Source of the DNA: Rallus limicola
Lineage: Eukaryota > Chordata > Aves > Gruiformes > Rallidae
NCBI GenBank assembly: GCA_022605955.1
Contig: JAKCOZ010000008.1
Span: 19,029,583-19,093,582, forward strand
DNA: 64,000 bases
Direction of reading: 5' to 3'
The notes under the pieces were generated by a model, which was given only the letters and a program-made list of their open reading frames with translations, was not told the origin of the DNA and did not search any database. The translations under genes were made by a program, and so were the position numbers. Shown in pieces: positions 1-11,250 of this stretch. Position 1 is the first letter of the stretch. Each line of letters opens with the position of its first letter.

Positions 1-195
1 TTACTGCTCTGAGAGGAGGCTGGTTCCCAACACCAACATATGAGGACAACACATGATTTTTAAAAAGCAGTAAAACAAAAACAGCAAACAAAAAAACCCC
101 TAAATACATCACAGCAAGCTTCCTCTCTCTCTTCTCAAGCAGCAGTTAGTGATGTTTGTTTAGATGCTGACAAGGTACAAGCCTTTTCTATTTAC
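1..195 (-). other. CFAP210 intron, left edge
   Basis: Intron following the last visible CFAP210 exon. A-rich; no exon, repeat or RNA gene recognised. Confidence 0.7.
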
Positions 196-360
196 CATTT
201 GCTGGATCTGAATTTTCTGTACTTCCATGTTCATGTCATGTTGTCTTTGTTTCTTGGCTTTTTCCATTTCCAGGTGGATGCGATTCTTTTCTATTAAGGC
301 ATGAAGTTCTTTTTTACCCTCTTCTTTTTCCTCTCTCTCTTTCTCCACTTTCATCTTCAT
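196..360 (-). CDS. CFAP210: CFAP210 coding exon 8 (last one in the window)
   Basis: Residues 380-434, from MKMKVEKEREEKEEG to IQIQQM. The acceptor is AATACAG|ATGAAG and the donor CAAATG|GTAAAT, phase 0. The reading frame is open at the donor, so the gene continues beyond the left edge. Confidence 0.92.
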
Positions 361-3300
361 CTGTATTTTACAAAATACACAAAAAAGTTAACCACAGAGA
401 TAGCCTGCTAGCTTGTAAGTCCTATCTTTCAGCAGAAGCAGCCCTGGAGCAGTGTTTCTGATAAGCATGGTCATTGTGGCTGGCCAGTGTCCAAGCCCAG
501 GGTTTACAGCAGCCCTGGGACATTTTTGCCCAACATCAAAGTGGGAGAGAGATAGAAGACACCGGAGAAATGTCAGTGGACTTGATGAATCATGCTGATG
601 CATGGCACCAGAGCCACCTGCAGTGATCTGGGCCAGGCTCCTCAGTTGCACTAAGCAGGACCTAAGAACAGGCTAGGTTTCTTACCACACCGGCTCTGTA
701 TTCAGCAATAGATTGAATGGCTGCCTTTTGTTTTGCTTCTTTCTCTTTGTGTTTTTTTTCTTGTTCGGCTTCTTTTTTTGCAATGTCTCTAGCAAGGCGA
801 TCATCTTCCTTCTTTAATGCCTCATTCATTTGTACAGCTAATTGACTACTGATTTTGTCCTGACGTTCCTGTGTTAATCTGTGGAGGGACATAAACTACA
901 ATAGTATACCAGGGTACACATCTGAGGTGTTACTGCTACCAAACTCAGTGATCCCGCATCCCTAGTCTTCTCTCCTCTTGCCACAAAAGCCATCCCATCC
1001 ACCCAACTCCTTAACTCCTTGATCTCCTTGTGTTCCTCTTTTTTTTTTTTTTTTAATTACTTGATTTAGCAATACAGTGTTCCCTGTATTCTTGTAACGC
1101 CAGCCTTTTGTTGCAATAATGACCTGGAGCACATGGAGAGGAGTCTGCCTAGCATCTTCTGAGCAGAAGAGAAATGTTGGTAGCATTAGATAGAAGTAGG
1201 AAGAGAAAGGAGCTCTTACAGGGAGGGGCTCAATGGGATCTTGATGCTGTACTCTCACTGTTAAATTGGTAAGCCATCTTCCCTTAATAATAATCCAATA
1301 TCATTAACTAATATGGATGCCTAGTTAAGGAGTCAAATTATTTTTCTTGATGTGACTCAAGCAAATATAGGTTATGCCCAAAAGTACGTTTGTCAAGTCT
1401 TTTAATTGTTGAGCAAGTGGAATCTTGGCAGGCCATGTGGAAAATCTCTGTTGCCAGCACACTGGTGTAGAGCATTGCACTTCCTTAAGTTTTTGTACTT
1501 TGAAGTGTGGAGAAATCACACACACACACAGCCATTACTAAGGAACTTGTAAAAGAATTTCCTTTTTCTCCTGAATTCTCTACTGTCCCTATAAGTAGAA
1601 TTTTAATTTTTAGAACATGGCATCATCAGTCCAAAAGATTTGAATATGACTACAGTATAATTTTTAATTTATCTACAATTTATACCCTAGCTTTGTACCT
1701 ACCTACGCATTTCAGCTTCTTTCTGTTTTATCAGCTTGGCAATAGTTTCCTTTGCTTTAAAATGAGCTTTAATCCGATCATCTTCTTCCCTTTGTTTTTG
1801 TTCTTCTATTGCTTTGATAATTTTCTGGTCAGTTACGTGCTCCTGCATGGGCAAAAGAGTCCTGATATAAACCGTTGAGGTTTAGAAAATCTGGGCCTGG
1901 GGTAGCAACTTAAAAGAATCACTCTGTTCTCTCTCACTTTTTGTTTCAAAGAGAGAAGAGAGGAAAGGGCTTCTCAGTACTTCCACTTACCTCTGACTCC
2001 CTGTTCAAATGTGCATGAAAGAAGAGGTAGTAGATAGGAGGAAAGAGAAGAGGAATTGAGCATCAAAAAGCTGCTTCCCCAGCCCACACCACAAAGAAGT
2101 TGCTATGCAATGCAGTGAGCATTCTCCCTTGCTCACATTCACACACATGGGAGAGGAAGGTGTTGAGAAGAATGGGACTATACAGACCCCACACACAGAG
2201 ACTGCAATGCTTTTGACCCATCTCATCCAAAACTCCCAGTCTGAGAGCTTAATCCAAATCACAGCTGAAGAAGAGTTTTCTATAACTTTATGTAAAAATA
2301 AAAACCAAACCAAACAAACTGTCTTTTGTACGCTGGCCAGAACTGTTCTGAGGTGTTTCTAGATTGTGTCAAGCAAGATGCCTTTAAAGGTGAAGAGAGA
2401 AGGCAGCATGTCTGATCATATTTCTAAACCTCTCTACTCAGGAAAGTAAAGGCAAGTTAAAAAGAAACTGTTATGTTCAGACTAGGGCTACCCACCTCCA
2501 ACAAAAAAAAAAAAAAAGAAGGGCTTAGAACAGATACATGAAATCTAAATTCAGTTGTCAAAGAGAATATTCCTTGATGTTTACAGCAGGCTTTTTAACC
2601 ACAGACCAGTCAAAGCATCAGGTGCCATTGTCCCTGCAGATAAGAGAAGGGATCTGCCTCCAGGAGGCCTTTCTCAATAGCACAGAGGAAAGACATGACC
2701 TGCAACTGGCAGGGTAGGCCTCTGATCCAATGCCACTGAAGCTGCCACCAAGCCTTCTATTGCCAGGAGGACTATTTAACTATATGAATGCCATCCTTTC
2801 ACTCCAGGCAGCCAAGGTGAAACAAGCATTTTGAACTGTCTGCTTTCTTGTTACTTACGTGGTACAGCCTCTGGTGTTCAGCTTTCTTCTCCTGTTCCTT
2901 TTTCTTTTCTCTCTGAATTTCCAGTTCGTACAGTCGGTTCAACCTCTGTATTTGTTCTCCTTCTCTTTTGTTTTCTAGCTTGGCCAGATCTGCCTGATGC
3001 TTGTGCTCCTTTATTCTGAATTGGGAAAAGGAGTTGAATAAACGAGCTAGGGATCACACAAAGTAATGAACAGGTAAGGTGCCTAACCCTAGGTAGCTTG
3101 CATTGAAGGATGTGATCCTTTTGAATTATAGGTGGGCAAAATGTCAGAGGTGAAAAACAGCATCATTGTTTGTAATGGTAACCCTTGGTCCTCTGACCAG
3201 AAATTAGCTATATTGTGCTCACAGGCGGTAGTCTAGTGGTAACAGGTTTTATCTGGATGACCCATTAGCACCATTGCATTCATAATGTTCTGGGCTATCT

Positions 3301-5891
3301 CTGCTGCATTCTCAGTGAACAAGATTTCCCCAGTAAGTCCCACTGTAGCTATGCTTCTCCTTCTGGGCATACAGGCAACAACTTAAACTGGTAGTTTTCT
3401 ATACTAACTTCTGCAAGGATTTATATGTTGGACATGGAATATGTGAGACCAGACTTTGAGCCCTTTTCCTGCCTCTGGGTATTTGACTCCTCTCAGACCA
3501 CCATGACCAGTCCTATCAGTACCACCAGGGACGACTCCACAAGGCTTCTTTAAGAGCTAGGAGAATGGAGCTGGCAGCGATGCCTTCTCTTGATGCATTC
3601 TCTGGAATCTAGTTATGGACAAATGGAAAATTTGGTTTAACCTTTTCATTTTCTGGGATCAAAACCGATTTAAAATACACTTTCGGTAACAACTTTAGAA
3701 TAGTGCTTTGACCAAAACTTACTGACAGCTACCAGAAGCAGCTTTACATGCAGGCTGTTGGCACGTAAAAAGACACTGCATAACACAGCTTTTCCCTTTC
3801 ATGTTAATGTTTCTTGTGGCACTCTGGATTTTCCTTTTAAACTGTTGCCTTTGTGGATCAAATTATTAGTAAGTTTCTGTAAAAACCTTCTAGAAAGTGA
3901 CAAGAGACTTCAAGTAAATTACAGAGTTACTTCTGATTATTACTTACTGTTCCAGCTGATCTCTGCGTAGTGCCTGCTGATTCACATAGTGCTGATGAGC
4001 CTTTTCTTGCTCTCTGAGAATAGCTTCTTCACATTCACGTTCCTTTTCTTCATCCTTCTTTTTTTTAACATCTGACTTTAACTTCTTAAATTCAAGTTGA
4101 GCATCTCTTTCTTTTAGGACTTCAGCAAGTAAAAGTGCATTCTGCAAAAGAACATTGAAATTAATCTGCATGTTCAGAAGTGTTTAAAGAAATCCAGTAC
4201 AATATGAATTTAAAAATTGTAAGTGGTCAACAGACATGCAAGCCTTTGACTCTGTCATTCTGGTAGTATAGGTAGGTTTTTGCACGATCAATAGCCTCCT
4301 TCCTTTTTGCTGCTTGGAACTGTTCTTCTTTCAAATCAAGTAACTTTCTTTCTTCCTCTTCCTTTTCTTCACGTAATTGCTTGGCTTTAAGCTTCTGTTG
4401 TGCCAGGCCCTGTAGTGCACATTGAAACCACATAGATTAAAAATGTATAAACGTTCCAAGGGTGGTGTACTCCATGTTTATTTTTCTTAATTTTGCATTT
4501 TAGCTCTAATTAAAAAAAATACACGTTAAATGTGTTTAAATGGAGTGTAGTTAAAAGACATCTTAAAGATCAACTGTTAAAGGGAGTACATCTAGAAATG
4601 TTACCATGAGTGGTTTCGCATATGTGAAAATGAACCTATTTGTCTATAAATGTATCCTGTGCTTACCATAATGGTGTTGGGCCAGTCTTTTATAGCTGCT
4701 TTGGAGCGTAAGTGCATTTCTTCCCGTTCTTTCTTCTCAGCAAGGATGCGTGCTGCTTCTCTAGATCGGCTCCCAAGACTGTCCTGAATCCTTGCCCACT
4801 CTGCTTTTGGCAATATAATTACCTGATGAAGATCTACTTCATTTGGAAGAAAATACCCATCTAGAATACTGTTTTTTTCCAAATGATGTGATGCTGCACA
4901 AAGAAGAAGAAAGGGTACAGAGGTTGCTTGATATCAGAAAAACCTAGATTCAAACTTGTATCTGGATTTAGGTTCCTGCATAGTTAACACCACCTAGTTA
5001 CCTTAACAAATACTCTCTCCATCCCAGTAGCCCAGGGCTAAGACCAGCTCTCTGTAGTTTGACTGTGTGCAGTGCATGGCCTTGGGCTGTGTCTGGCTGG
5101 CTGAGCTGCTTGCATGTCCCCTTCCCTCTGTGTGTGTATGCACAGGCTTGTGGTAGCTAATGCTTTCCAGGCAGTACTTTGGCACGGTCTGAGAGCCACA
5201 GGGACCAGGGAGCATTCTCAAAAGGAAAGGGGGACTACTGGTACATGTTTTTCTGGCTGGACGAGATAGCTCTTTGGACACAGGCTGTGCCATGCCACCC
5301 TTGTCCTGCCCACTCATCATATTTACTACAGTAGATCTGTGTCTTGATCAGTTTCTTGCTTTCTTGGAAAGGTGAGCATCTCTTTGTTGTGTTAGGCTTG
5401 CATACACACATGTGTGCATAAATACAGCTTTTCTGGGTGGCATATCCTTTCTATTGTGACACGTCCTTCAAACTGCCACGAGGATTTGGAAGGACATGGC
5501 CCTCTGTACGGAGAGTGTCCTGTTAGAAACTCTCCTTGTCAGACTGCCATCCTGTGTCTAAACTGTCAGGAGGCTTTCTCTTACAGCGATACTTATGTCA
5601 GAGTCTGGGTTTCAGCTGCAGCTGCTGTTCTGTTTACCTTTGGTGGGGACCGGACCTGATCTTCTCCCTCTGCCCAAGGGGAAGGAAGGCAGGGTACACT
5701 GATGTGCTGCTTCCTACAGACTAGGAGTATAATGTCGTGTCCCACCCCGCTCCCCTTACAGCCCCCGGAGCCCGCCGCAGCTACGGGATTGGCGGTGCCT
5801 TCCCCCCGGTCCCGGTGCCCGCGGGGGAGCCGCACTCACGGGCCAGCCGCTGCCGCCTCCCGCGGGGGAGCCCGGGCCCCGCCGCCGCCAT
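196..5891 (-). CDS. CFAP210: CFAP210 (CCDC173), ciliary microtubule inner protein, 3' part missing
   Basis: Eight coding exons on the minus strand join in phase into 434 codons from the ATG at 5891: 5840-5891, 4667-4893, 4236-4409, 3948-4141, 2859-3015, 1703-1842, 686-878 and 196-360. All introns are GT-AG. The product is very rich in Lys, Glu, Arg and Gln and reads as one long coiled coil from about residue 55 onward. The human family member has about 550 residues, so roughly 115 C-terminal residues should lie left of the window. Known of the family: CFAP210 (former CCDC173) is a microtubule inner protein of axonemal doublet microtubules in motile cilia and sperm flagella. Identification rests on the N-terminal block (about residues 24-60), the exon pattern and synteny with PHOSPHO2/KLHL23/SSB. 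The promoter carries an RFX X-box, which fits a ciliary gene. No stops or frameshifts are seen. Confidence 0.93.
686..878 (-). CDS. CFAP210: CFAP210 coding exon 7
   Basis: Residues 315-379, beginning LTQERQDKISSQLAVQ. The acceptor is CCACAG|ATTAAC and the donor GTGTG|GTAAGA, phase 0. Coiled coil. Confidence 0.92.
879..1702 (-). other. CFAP210 intron 6
   Basis: No coding sequence recognised. It holds a run of 16 T at 1039-1054 and a short CA repeat near 1519-1530. Small reading frames here have no coding features. Confidence 0.75.
1703..1842 (-). CDS. CFAP210: CFAP210 coding exon 6
   Basis: Residues 269-314 plus two bases, beginning EHVTDQKIIKAIEEQK. The acceptor is ATGCAG|GAGCAC. The donor lies in a repeated GTAGGTAGGT, and only CGTAG|GTAGGT keeps the frame with the next exon. 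The 123-codon plus-strand frame over this exon is a shadow. Confidence 0.9.
1843..2858 (-). other. CFAP210 intron 5
   Basis: Unique sequence with an A run near 2503-2517. Nothing else recognised. The overlapping reading frames on the two strands near 2.0-2.36 kb look like chance. Confidence 0.75.
2859..3015 (-). CDS. CFAP210: CFAP210 coding exon 5
   Basis: Residues 216-268, beginning IKEHKHQADLAKLENKREG. The acceptor is ATTCAG|AATAAA and the donor CCAC|GTAAGT. Coiled coil. The plus-strand frame over this exon is a shadow. Confidence 0.92.
3016..3947 (-). other. CFAP210 intron 4
   Basis: No exon, repeat family or RNA gene recognised. Confidence 0.7.
3948..4141 (-). CDS. CFAP210: CFAP210 coding exon 4
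   Basis: Residues 152-215 plus two bases of codon 216. The acceptor is TTGCAG|AATGCA and the donor AACA|GTAAGT. Highly charged coiled coil. Confidence 0.92.
4236..4409 (-). CDS. CFAP210: CFAP210 coding exon 3
   Basis: Residues 94-151, beginning GLAQQKLKAKQLREEKEEEE. The acceptor is CTACAG|GGC and the donor CAT|GTCTGT. The donor is weak (GTCTGT), but the phase-0 join to the next exon (NALLLAEVLKERDAQLE) reproduces the family sequence. Confidence 0.9.
4667..4893 (-). CDS. CFAP210: CFAP210 coding exon 2
   Basis: Residues 18-93. The acceptor is GTGCAG|CATCAC and the donor ATG|GTAAGC, phase 0. It carries the conserved N-terminal block (NEVDLHQVIILPKAEWARIQ) that precedes the coiled coil and is the best diagnostic segment for this family. 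Confidence 0.93.
4894..5839 (-). other. CFAP210 intron 1
   Basis: It begins inside the CpG-rich promoter block (right end) and becomes AT-richer to the left. A 105-codon minus frame at 5003-5320 shows no family resemblance and is not called a gene. Confidence 0.7.
5840..5891 (-). CDS. CFAP210: CFAP210 coding exon 1
   Basis: It encodes 17 residues starting MAAAGPG and ends one base into codon 18 at a CCC|GTGAGT donor. The ATG lies in a palindromic CCATGG with G at -3 and +4. This start is chosen because the short exon joins in phase with the next and lies just below the X-box. It is GC-rich, as expected at the edge of the CpG island. Confidence 0.85.
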
Positions 5892-6017
5892 GGCCCCAGG
5901 CCTGGGTACGCGCGCCGTTGCCGGGCAACTCGCCTGCGGAGAGTCACGTGAAGGCGTTCACATGACGAGCGGCGGGCGGGACTCGCGCGGAAGGAGGCGG
6001 AAGTGGCGGCCGTGGAG
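5892..6017. promoter_or_regulatory. Bidirectional CFAP210/PHOSPHO2 promoter and PHOSPHO2 non-coding exon 1
   Basis: CpG-dense, TATA-less segment between the CFAP210 ATG (5891, leftward) and a strong CGTGGAG|GTGAGT donor whose exon ends at 6017, inferred to be the PHOSPHO2 5' UTR exon. Visible motifs are an RFX X-box (5917-5929), a CACGTG E-box (5945-5950) and an ETS-type GCGGAAGTG (5997-6005). The CpG-rich zone extends over about 5750-6350. Transcription start sites cannot be read directly. Confidence 0.75.
5917..5929. promoter_or_regulatory. RFX X-box
   Basis: GTTGCCGGGCAAC is a near-perfect inverted repeat matching the X-box consensus (GTNRCC, short spacer, RGYAAC) bound by RFX factors in ciliary gene promoters. 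It lies 26 bp upstream of the CFAP210 start codon. Confidence 0.8.
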
Positions 6018-7003
6018 GTGAGTCGGCGGCAGCGCGGCTGTTGGTGGGTTCTCCGCTGCCTCTGTCCCTTTCCCTCGCGGGCTTTCGGTCCGCTCGAGGC
6101 CATGTGCGGTGCAGCCGTCGGCAGCACCCCAGCTCCTCGGGCGTCCACGGTGCTATCGCTTCTCTGCTTTACCCTTCGGCCCCGTCGTTACGTCCCGGGC
6201 GGGCGGGGTAGCCGCCGTTCTGCAGGGGTTGGGCGGGTGCCGCTTATGTGGCTGTGCGGCCTGCTGGCGGCGGGCGCTGCGGAGCTGGCCTGGGGGACGC
6301 CTGTGTTACGGGTGTGAGAGGATGTGCCCGCCTGTGAGGGAGCGGCGCTAGGCAGCAGATGAGGGTTCTCCCGCTCCCGGGGATTTCCGTAGCAAAGAGC
6401 TGCGGGTGCTGAAGTTGCAGGACTACACCAAGCGGACCGGTTGGGCTCTTTTTTGGTCGGCTTGGGTTTCAGTTTTGTCAGATCAACACATGGCATTATT
6501 TCTTTCGCTGCTTTGATTTGGTGTGTCCTTGTTAAAAAAACAGGCTCCACGTGTTTAATAGTAAGTTATTTTGGGATATATCTTAAGGGGCTTTGCCAGG
6601 AGAATCCCCAGTTGGTTGTGTTAACAAGTGATGAGACGTTTACAATCATTGGCCAAACTGACGCTGCAGGGGTACTGGAAGATTTGCTTTAGTGATGTAC
6701 TTGTTAGCAAGTATTAGAAACTATGTGGCATGAGTTTAGATATTTTCACACTATCTGCTTTAAACAGAAATTTGATACTGAACTAGAACTTTGACATTTA
6801 CAGACTCCATTTTTAGCTTCAGCACAACTTCCCATAACTCTAGTGGCCGTAAATAGTTTTGTTTGTTTAAATTTGTGCTAATGCTTAATTTTCTTGCAGA
6901 ATTTTTGTTTCCTGAGCACATGACCGGGGTGGGAATTCAGTACTTTGTTTACATAAATAATTCTCTTTTTTGTTTGTTTGTTTTGAAAACTATTTTCTGA
7001 CAG
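6018..7003 (+). other. PHOSPHO2 5' UTR intron
   Basis: Inferred intron from the GTGAGT donor after 6017 to the TTCTGACAG acceptor at 7003, two bases before the PHOSPHO2 ATG. The left third is CpG island and the rest AT-rich. Reading frames in the GC-rich part are compositional shadows. Confidence 0.7.
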
Positions 7004-7005
7004 CT

Positions 7006-7731
7006 ATGAAATTTCTGTTGGTTTTTGATTTTGACCATACAATCGTAGATGAAAATAGTGATACCTGGGTTGTGAAATGTGCTCCTGAGAAAAAACTTCC
7101 TAATGGATTAAGAAACTCCTATCGGCCAGGACATTGGACAGAATATATGGGCAAAGTCTTTGTCTACTTGGGAGACAATGGCGTCAAAGAAGATGAGATG
7201 AAAAGAACTATGACAACGATTCCTTTCACTGCAGGAATGGTAGATCTTCTGGGTTTTATTCACGAGAACAAAGAGCTGTTTGACTGCATAATTGTTTCAG
7301 ATTCTAATACAGTATTTATTGACTGGATTTTGAAAGCTGCTGACTTCCATAAGGTGTTTGATGAAGTGTTTACAAACCCTGCAGCATTCAGCAGTACTGG
7401 CTATCTTACTGTACAGAACTTCCATGCTCACCATTGTGCAAAGTGCCCAAAAAACCTTTGCAAAAGGAAAGTTTTAAAAGAATTTGTAGATAGACAGTCA
7501 GAGCGAGGAGTAAATTATACACAAATTGTATATATAGGTGATGGTGGGAATGACTTATGTCCAGTAATGTTCTTGAAGAAGGATGACATTGCTATGCCCA
7601 GGCAAGGGTATACTTTGGAGAAGAAGATTTCTCAACTAGCCCAAGATCTCAGTCCTGTAGCATGTTCTGTTCTGGTTTGGTCTTCTGCTGTTGATATTAT
7701 GTCTTATCTGAAACTGCTTATAAAGGAATAA
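7006..7731 (+). CDS. PHOSPHO2: PHOSPHO2, HAD-family pyridoxal phosphate phosphatase
   Basis: A single coding exon gives 241 residues, the same length as human PHOSPHO2. The protein starts MKFLLVFDFDHTI, with the HAD nucleophile and general acid at D8 and D10. Motif II is at S98 (SDSN, 98-101) and motif IV is GDGGND at 178-183. A cysteine-containing segment (HHCAKCPKNLCK) is typical of the PHOSPHO1/2 pair. Known of the family: Mg-dependent hydrolysis of pyridoxal 5'-phosphate; cytosolic. The frame stays open 36 bases upstream to an earlier ATG, but a splice acceptor (ACAG, ending 7003) directly precedes this ATG and family proteins begin here. The gene is intact with no missing catalytic residue. 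It shares a promoter with CFAP210 and sits in tandem with KLHL23. Confidence 0.97.
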   Translation: MKFLLVFDFDHTIVDENSDTWVVKCAPEKKLPNGLRNSYRPGHWTEYMGKVFVYLGDNGVKEDEMKRTMTTIPFTAGMVDLLGFIHENKELFDCIIVSDSNTVFIDWILKAADFHKVFDEVFTNPAAFSSTGYLTVQNFHAHHCAKCPKNLCKRKVLKEFVDRQSERGVNYTQIVYIGDGGNDLCPVMFLKKDDIAMPRQGYTLEKKISQLAQDLSPVACSVLVWSSAVDIMSYLKLLIKE

Positions 7732-8305
7732 TGCAAATGCTAAAAGGAAATAAATACAGTTATATTTTATCTTGCTGGGAGAGAAAAATGGCATGTGTCT
7801 AAAAGCACAAAATTGTAAAATTGGGCTGATATTTGAATTTATGTCTTATAAACACAATATAATCTGTGTTTGATCTTGGCAGTAGTGGGAAAGTGAAGTT
7901 AAAATGGCTTGCTAACATAGTACACATTCCAACATAAGTGGAAAAGGGGGGTTGCAAGAGGAATTTCAATTATTGTTAGTCTTCCTCCTTCCCTTACCCC
8001 AGCCTTTACATAACTGATCTTTTCTGTTCCTTGTGCTTAGGGGAAGGAGAAGGATTAGTGCACAGAAGAATGAAACTCTTTACTTGTAAAACATTAGGTG
8101 CCAGGAGCATGGTGCAACTGTTAGTTCTTACACTTCTCTGATCAGGATCTTTAATTTTGTACATATTTTGGTATGCTTGTTTCATCTGAAGATGGATTTA
8201 TATTTTCAATATACTAAATATTTTACCAAACAAAATTGCTTTTTAATAATTTGTATTATCTTGTATTGTAAATGCAATAAAAGTTACTGTCACTGACAGA
8301 AGCAG
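7732..8305 (+). other. PHOSPHO2: PHOSPHO2 3' UTR
   Basis: Non-coding AT-rich sequence from the stop to the likely cleavage site. An early AATAAA at 7749-7754 is only 18 bases after the stop. The second at 8276-8281 has a TGTAAA upstream and a GT-rich stretch downstream and looks like the main site. Confidence 0.65.
8276..8281 (+). terminator. PHOSPHO2 polyadenylation signal
   Basis: AATAAA about 545 bases after the stop codon, followed within 35 bases by a TGTGTAATG GT-rich element. Cleavage is expected near 8300. Confidence 0.65.
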
Positions 8306-11250
8306 CACATCTGTGTAATGTAGTCTGCTGGCCAGTGTTTCATTGGGCATCTGTTCTTGTCAGGGCCTGGAGAGAGTGAACACAAGCGTAGGTGTTCACT
8401 GTCTCCAGTGCGTTTGGATAATACCTTCATTTATTTGTCAGTCAGACCCCTTCTGGAGAGCAGTAAGGACACTGGTGTTCTGTTTAAAGAAGCATCACTC
8501 TCCCGTTCTCCTGACCGCTGCCCAACAGTGCTGCCACTCCAAACAGACCAATGCTGGTTTGATCTTGGTGCTGCCAGCTCTGAGGCAGCCAGGTGTTTTT
8601 TTCTTGCTGGCCTTTCGAGGCAAGGCGCGGGCCCACAGAATGCTCTGTACGTGTATGTGTTTGCTCTGATTTTACCTATTCACTCGTCCATGTCTGCAGT
8701 GTAATTCTCTCTTAGAGGCTGGAAGGGAACATCTGTGTCCGTTTTAACTGTAATAGCGATGTTCTGTCCTTAAGTAGCATAATCTTTTGTGAACACACAG
8801 TCTTTCTCTTTACCACTCACAGCGAGGTAAGCCCCAAGAGTTGGGCTGTGCATTTAGAGGTGATAAAACAAAGTCTCATTAAATAACGTATTTGCATGCC
8901 AAATGGTTTCCTCCTTATACTCCTACAAAAAGTCCAAAGTGATGATGTCTGCTACTGAACTGATGTCTGTTTTAGCTTAAGTGCCTTAATAATTGAGAAA
9001 TGAGTCCAGCTTTTGCAGCACTTTGGTTGCAGATGTCTAAGGTGTAGCTCAGCAGCCTGCTATTCCTGTTCTCATTGTCTGTTTTTGGGCTGATGGTGTA
9101 TATAAATTAAGATTTGAGTAATTCCTTGTAAACGGTCCCGCCTTTGGCCCTTCACCTTGTTTAATTAATTATAGAAGGTTGTTTTGAAAAGTTTGCTGTC
9201 AAAGATGTCCAGAATAATTTACTTACATTCTCAGGAGCATTGCTTTAATGATAGATATTCAATAGGTGCCAGAGATGTTTGTATTAGAGATCTTATTTGT
9301 TGTCTCGTGCAAGGGCATGGAGACAGCATCTGAAGAACTGGTGGGTCTCAAGTTGTGGCAAGTTTTAAGTTGTCTGATTTACAGGTCATACAAAAGATGA
9401 TAAGGGAAGTTGCACAGTAGACTTTTGTATGGTTACTTTTTTAAGGTATGTGTCTTCATTTTTCTAGATGTGCGGCTGCTGAATTCTGTGCCAGCCTCTC
9501 TGTCCTTTTCAGAGCTTAGCTGTGAGACAGCTTGCTTTCAGTTTGTCCACAGATCTCGGTTACTGCTTGTTTTAAAAAAAAGAACAAAAAAGTATATGAA
9601 TAATAATTAAGCTTTTCTTCCACGTATATTAACTATTATTCTTTAAACGTTAAGGAACATACCTTGTAGCTTGCTTTGAGAGTGAGAAATGGAGTGAGAA
9701 ATTCATCTTGCTCAAAAAGGGGTGTTTTTTGTGGTTTTTATGAGAATTCCAAAGCAGTCAAGAGGAGATTAAGCAAAGTAGACTAAATGAAATATTAGCA
9801 ATTGTGATGTAATCAATCTAATCACTTTCAAGTAGAGAGTAGAGCTATTGTTATTTGCCAGACAAAGTGCATGCTGGAGACAGATGATATTCTTCAGTTG
9901 CAGTAGGTGCACCATTAAGCTATTAAAATGAGGTCTTAAATGTTGTGGTTTTGGTTTTTTCCCCTCTTAAGAAAAAGAGAACTTTTCTGAAGCACCACAA
10001 TTACCAGATTTTTCCACATTCTAGTATAAGGGTGGGGAGATGAGTATCTCCAAAGGGTGAAGCTGGTTTAAGGTGGTAACCCAGCCAAAAAAAGAAAGGA
10101 AGAAGCTCCTTGAAAGGATGCGTGTCCAGCACTAAGTGTTGCTGACATCCAGACTTCCCAGCAGTTTGAATTGACATGTTCTCGGGGAGAAAGATGGCTT
10201 AGGAAAAGATGCGAAAAGAAAGGTGTAACAGGAGGTGTATGTGTGTATGGGGAATGTGCTGTATGGTAACAAGTCTGCTGTTGTACAGCAGCAGCTATGA
10301 GGAGCACTCGCCTTTAGTGTTATGTGCCATTAGGATGGCCAAGACCTGGGAGAAGTTTCTGCTCGTCCGTGGGAAGCTTACGAAATGGAAAGTGCAAAGC
10401 CACAGCAAAACAAAGCTGTTGGCATGGGGATGTATAAACAGACTCAAGGCTGTGCAAGGGAATGTTCCAGAGAAAGAAATGGAGTAACGGACAGGCCCAG
10501 GTCAAAGACTGGTCAGGTCAGAGCTACTGCTAATTCCTGGCTTACACCACAAAACTCTGATTTCCTGCGCTAACAATGCATCAAGAGTGATTAAAAACCA
10601 TAAAGGGAAGGTGTATGAAGGGGTTTGGTTTGGGATTTTGGGGTTTTTTTTGGTTGGTTGGTTGGTTGAGGGTTTTTTTAATTGGCTTATTTATGTCTCT
10701 TGTTACTGTATACAGTCCATGGGCAAGTTAACATGTGAGGAAGGGTGGTAGAGGGGTATGTCTATGTATCCTTTCCAGTTTAGATTCCTCCCTTAATTTA
10801 TGCTAAAGAATCTGTGTAGAGCAGCAGTTGTCCTTTTGGGTATTGCTGGCACTTAGCTAGTAATAACTAATGTCCACCTCCTTTTTCTAGACAAACTGCT
10901 GCCAGTCCTTTAATCCAGGAGAGCTCTGGCAGGGCAGGGAGAGCCCGGCTGCTGGATCCAAAGGATCCAAATCCTGCTGCAGGTGAAGGTGAGAGCACAG
11001 CTACTTAAACCCAGAGGATGCCAGGCTTCACATACTGTCAAAGATGTCCATTGCAGGAAATGTTTTGCTAGCAGAGAATAAAAGACTAAATTGTGAAACA
11101 CATTTTCATAGGTGGTAAAAGCTAATATAACCTCCTTCCTGAACTGATTATAGCTGGGGTCTGTCAGCATAGTTTGTGACTGTCGTCTGCACCCTGCCAG
11201 GTTCCGGTTTTTTAGGGGAAGCTGTGGCCACCCCCTCCTGAATCCTGCCT
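8306..11250 (+). other. PHOSPHO2-KLHL23 intergenic region
   Basis: Nearly 3 kb with no gene recognised. It has low-complexity GT/T-rich sequence at about 10621-10680, including four GGTT units. Overlapping frames at 8343-8704, 10068-10573 and 10910-11170 have no conserved features. In mammals read-through transcripts join PHOSPHO2 and KLHL23 across this region; nothing here proves or excludes that. Confidence 0.6.

Noticed and set aside
1507..1878. 123-codon plus-strand frame
   Set aside because: Antisense shadow of CFAP210 coding exon 6; the minus strand gives conserved coiled coil with correct splice sites.
6970..7005. Upstream in-frame ATG for PHOSPHO2
   Set aside because: It lies in the intron before a good acceptor; the protein starting at 7006 has the exact family length.
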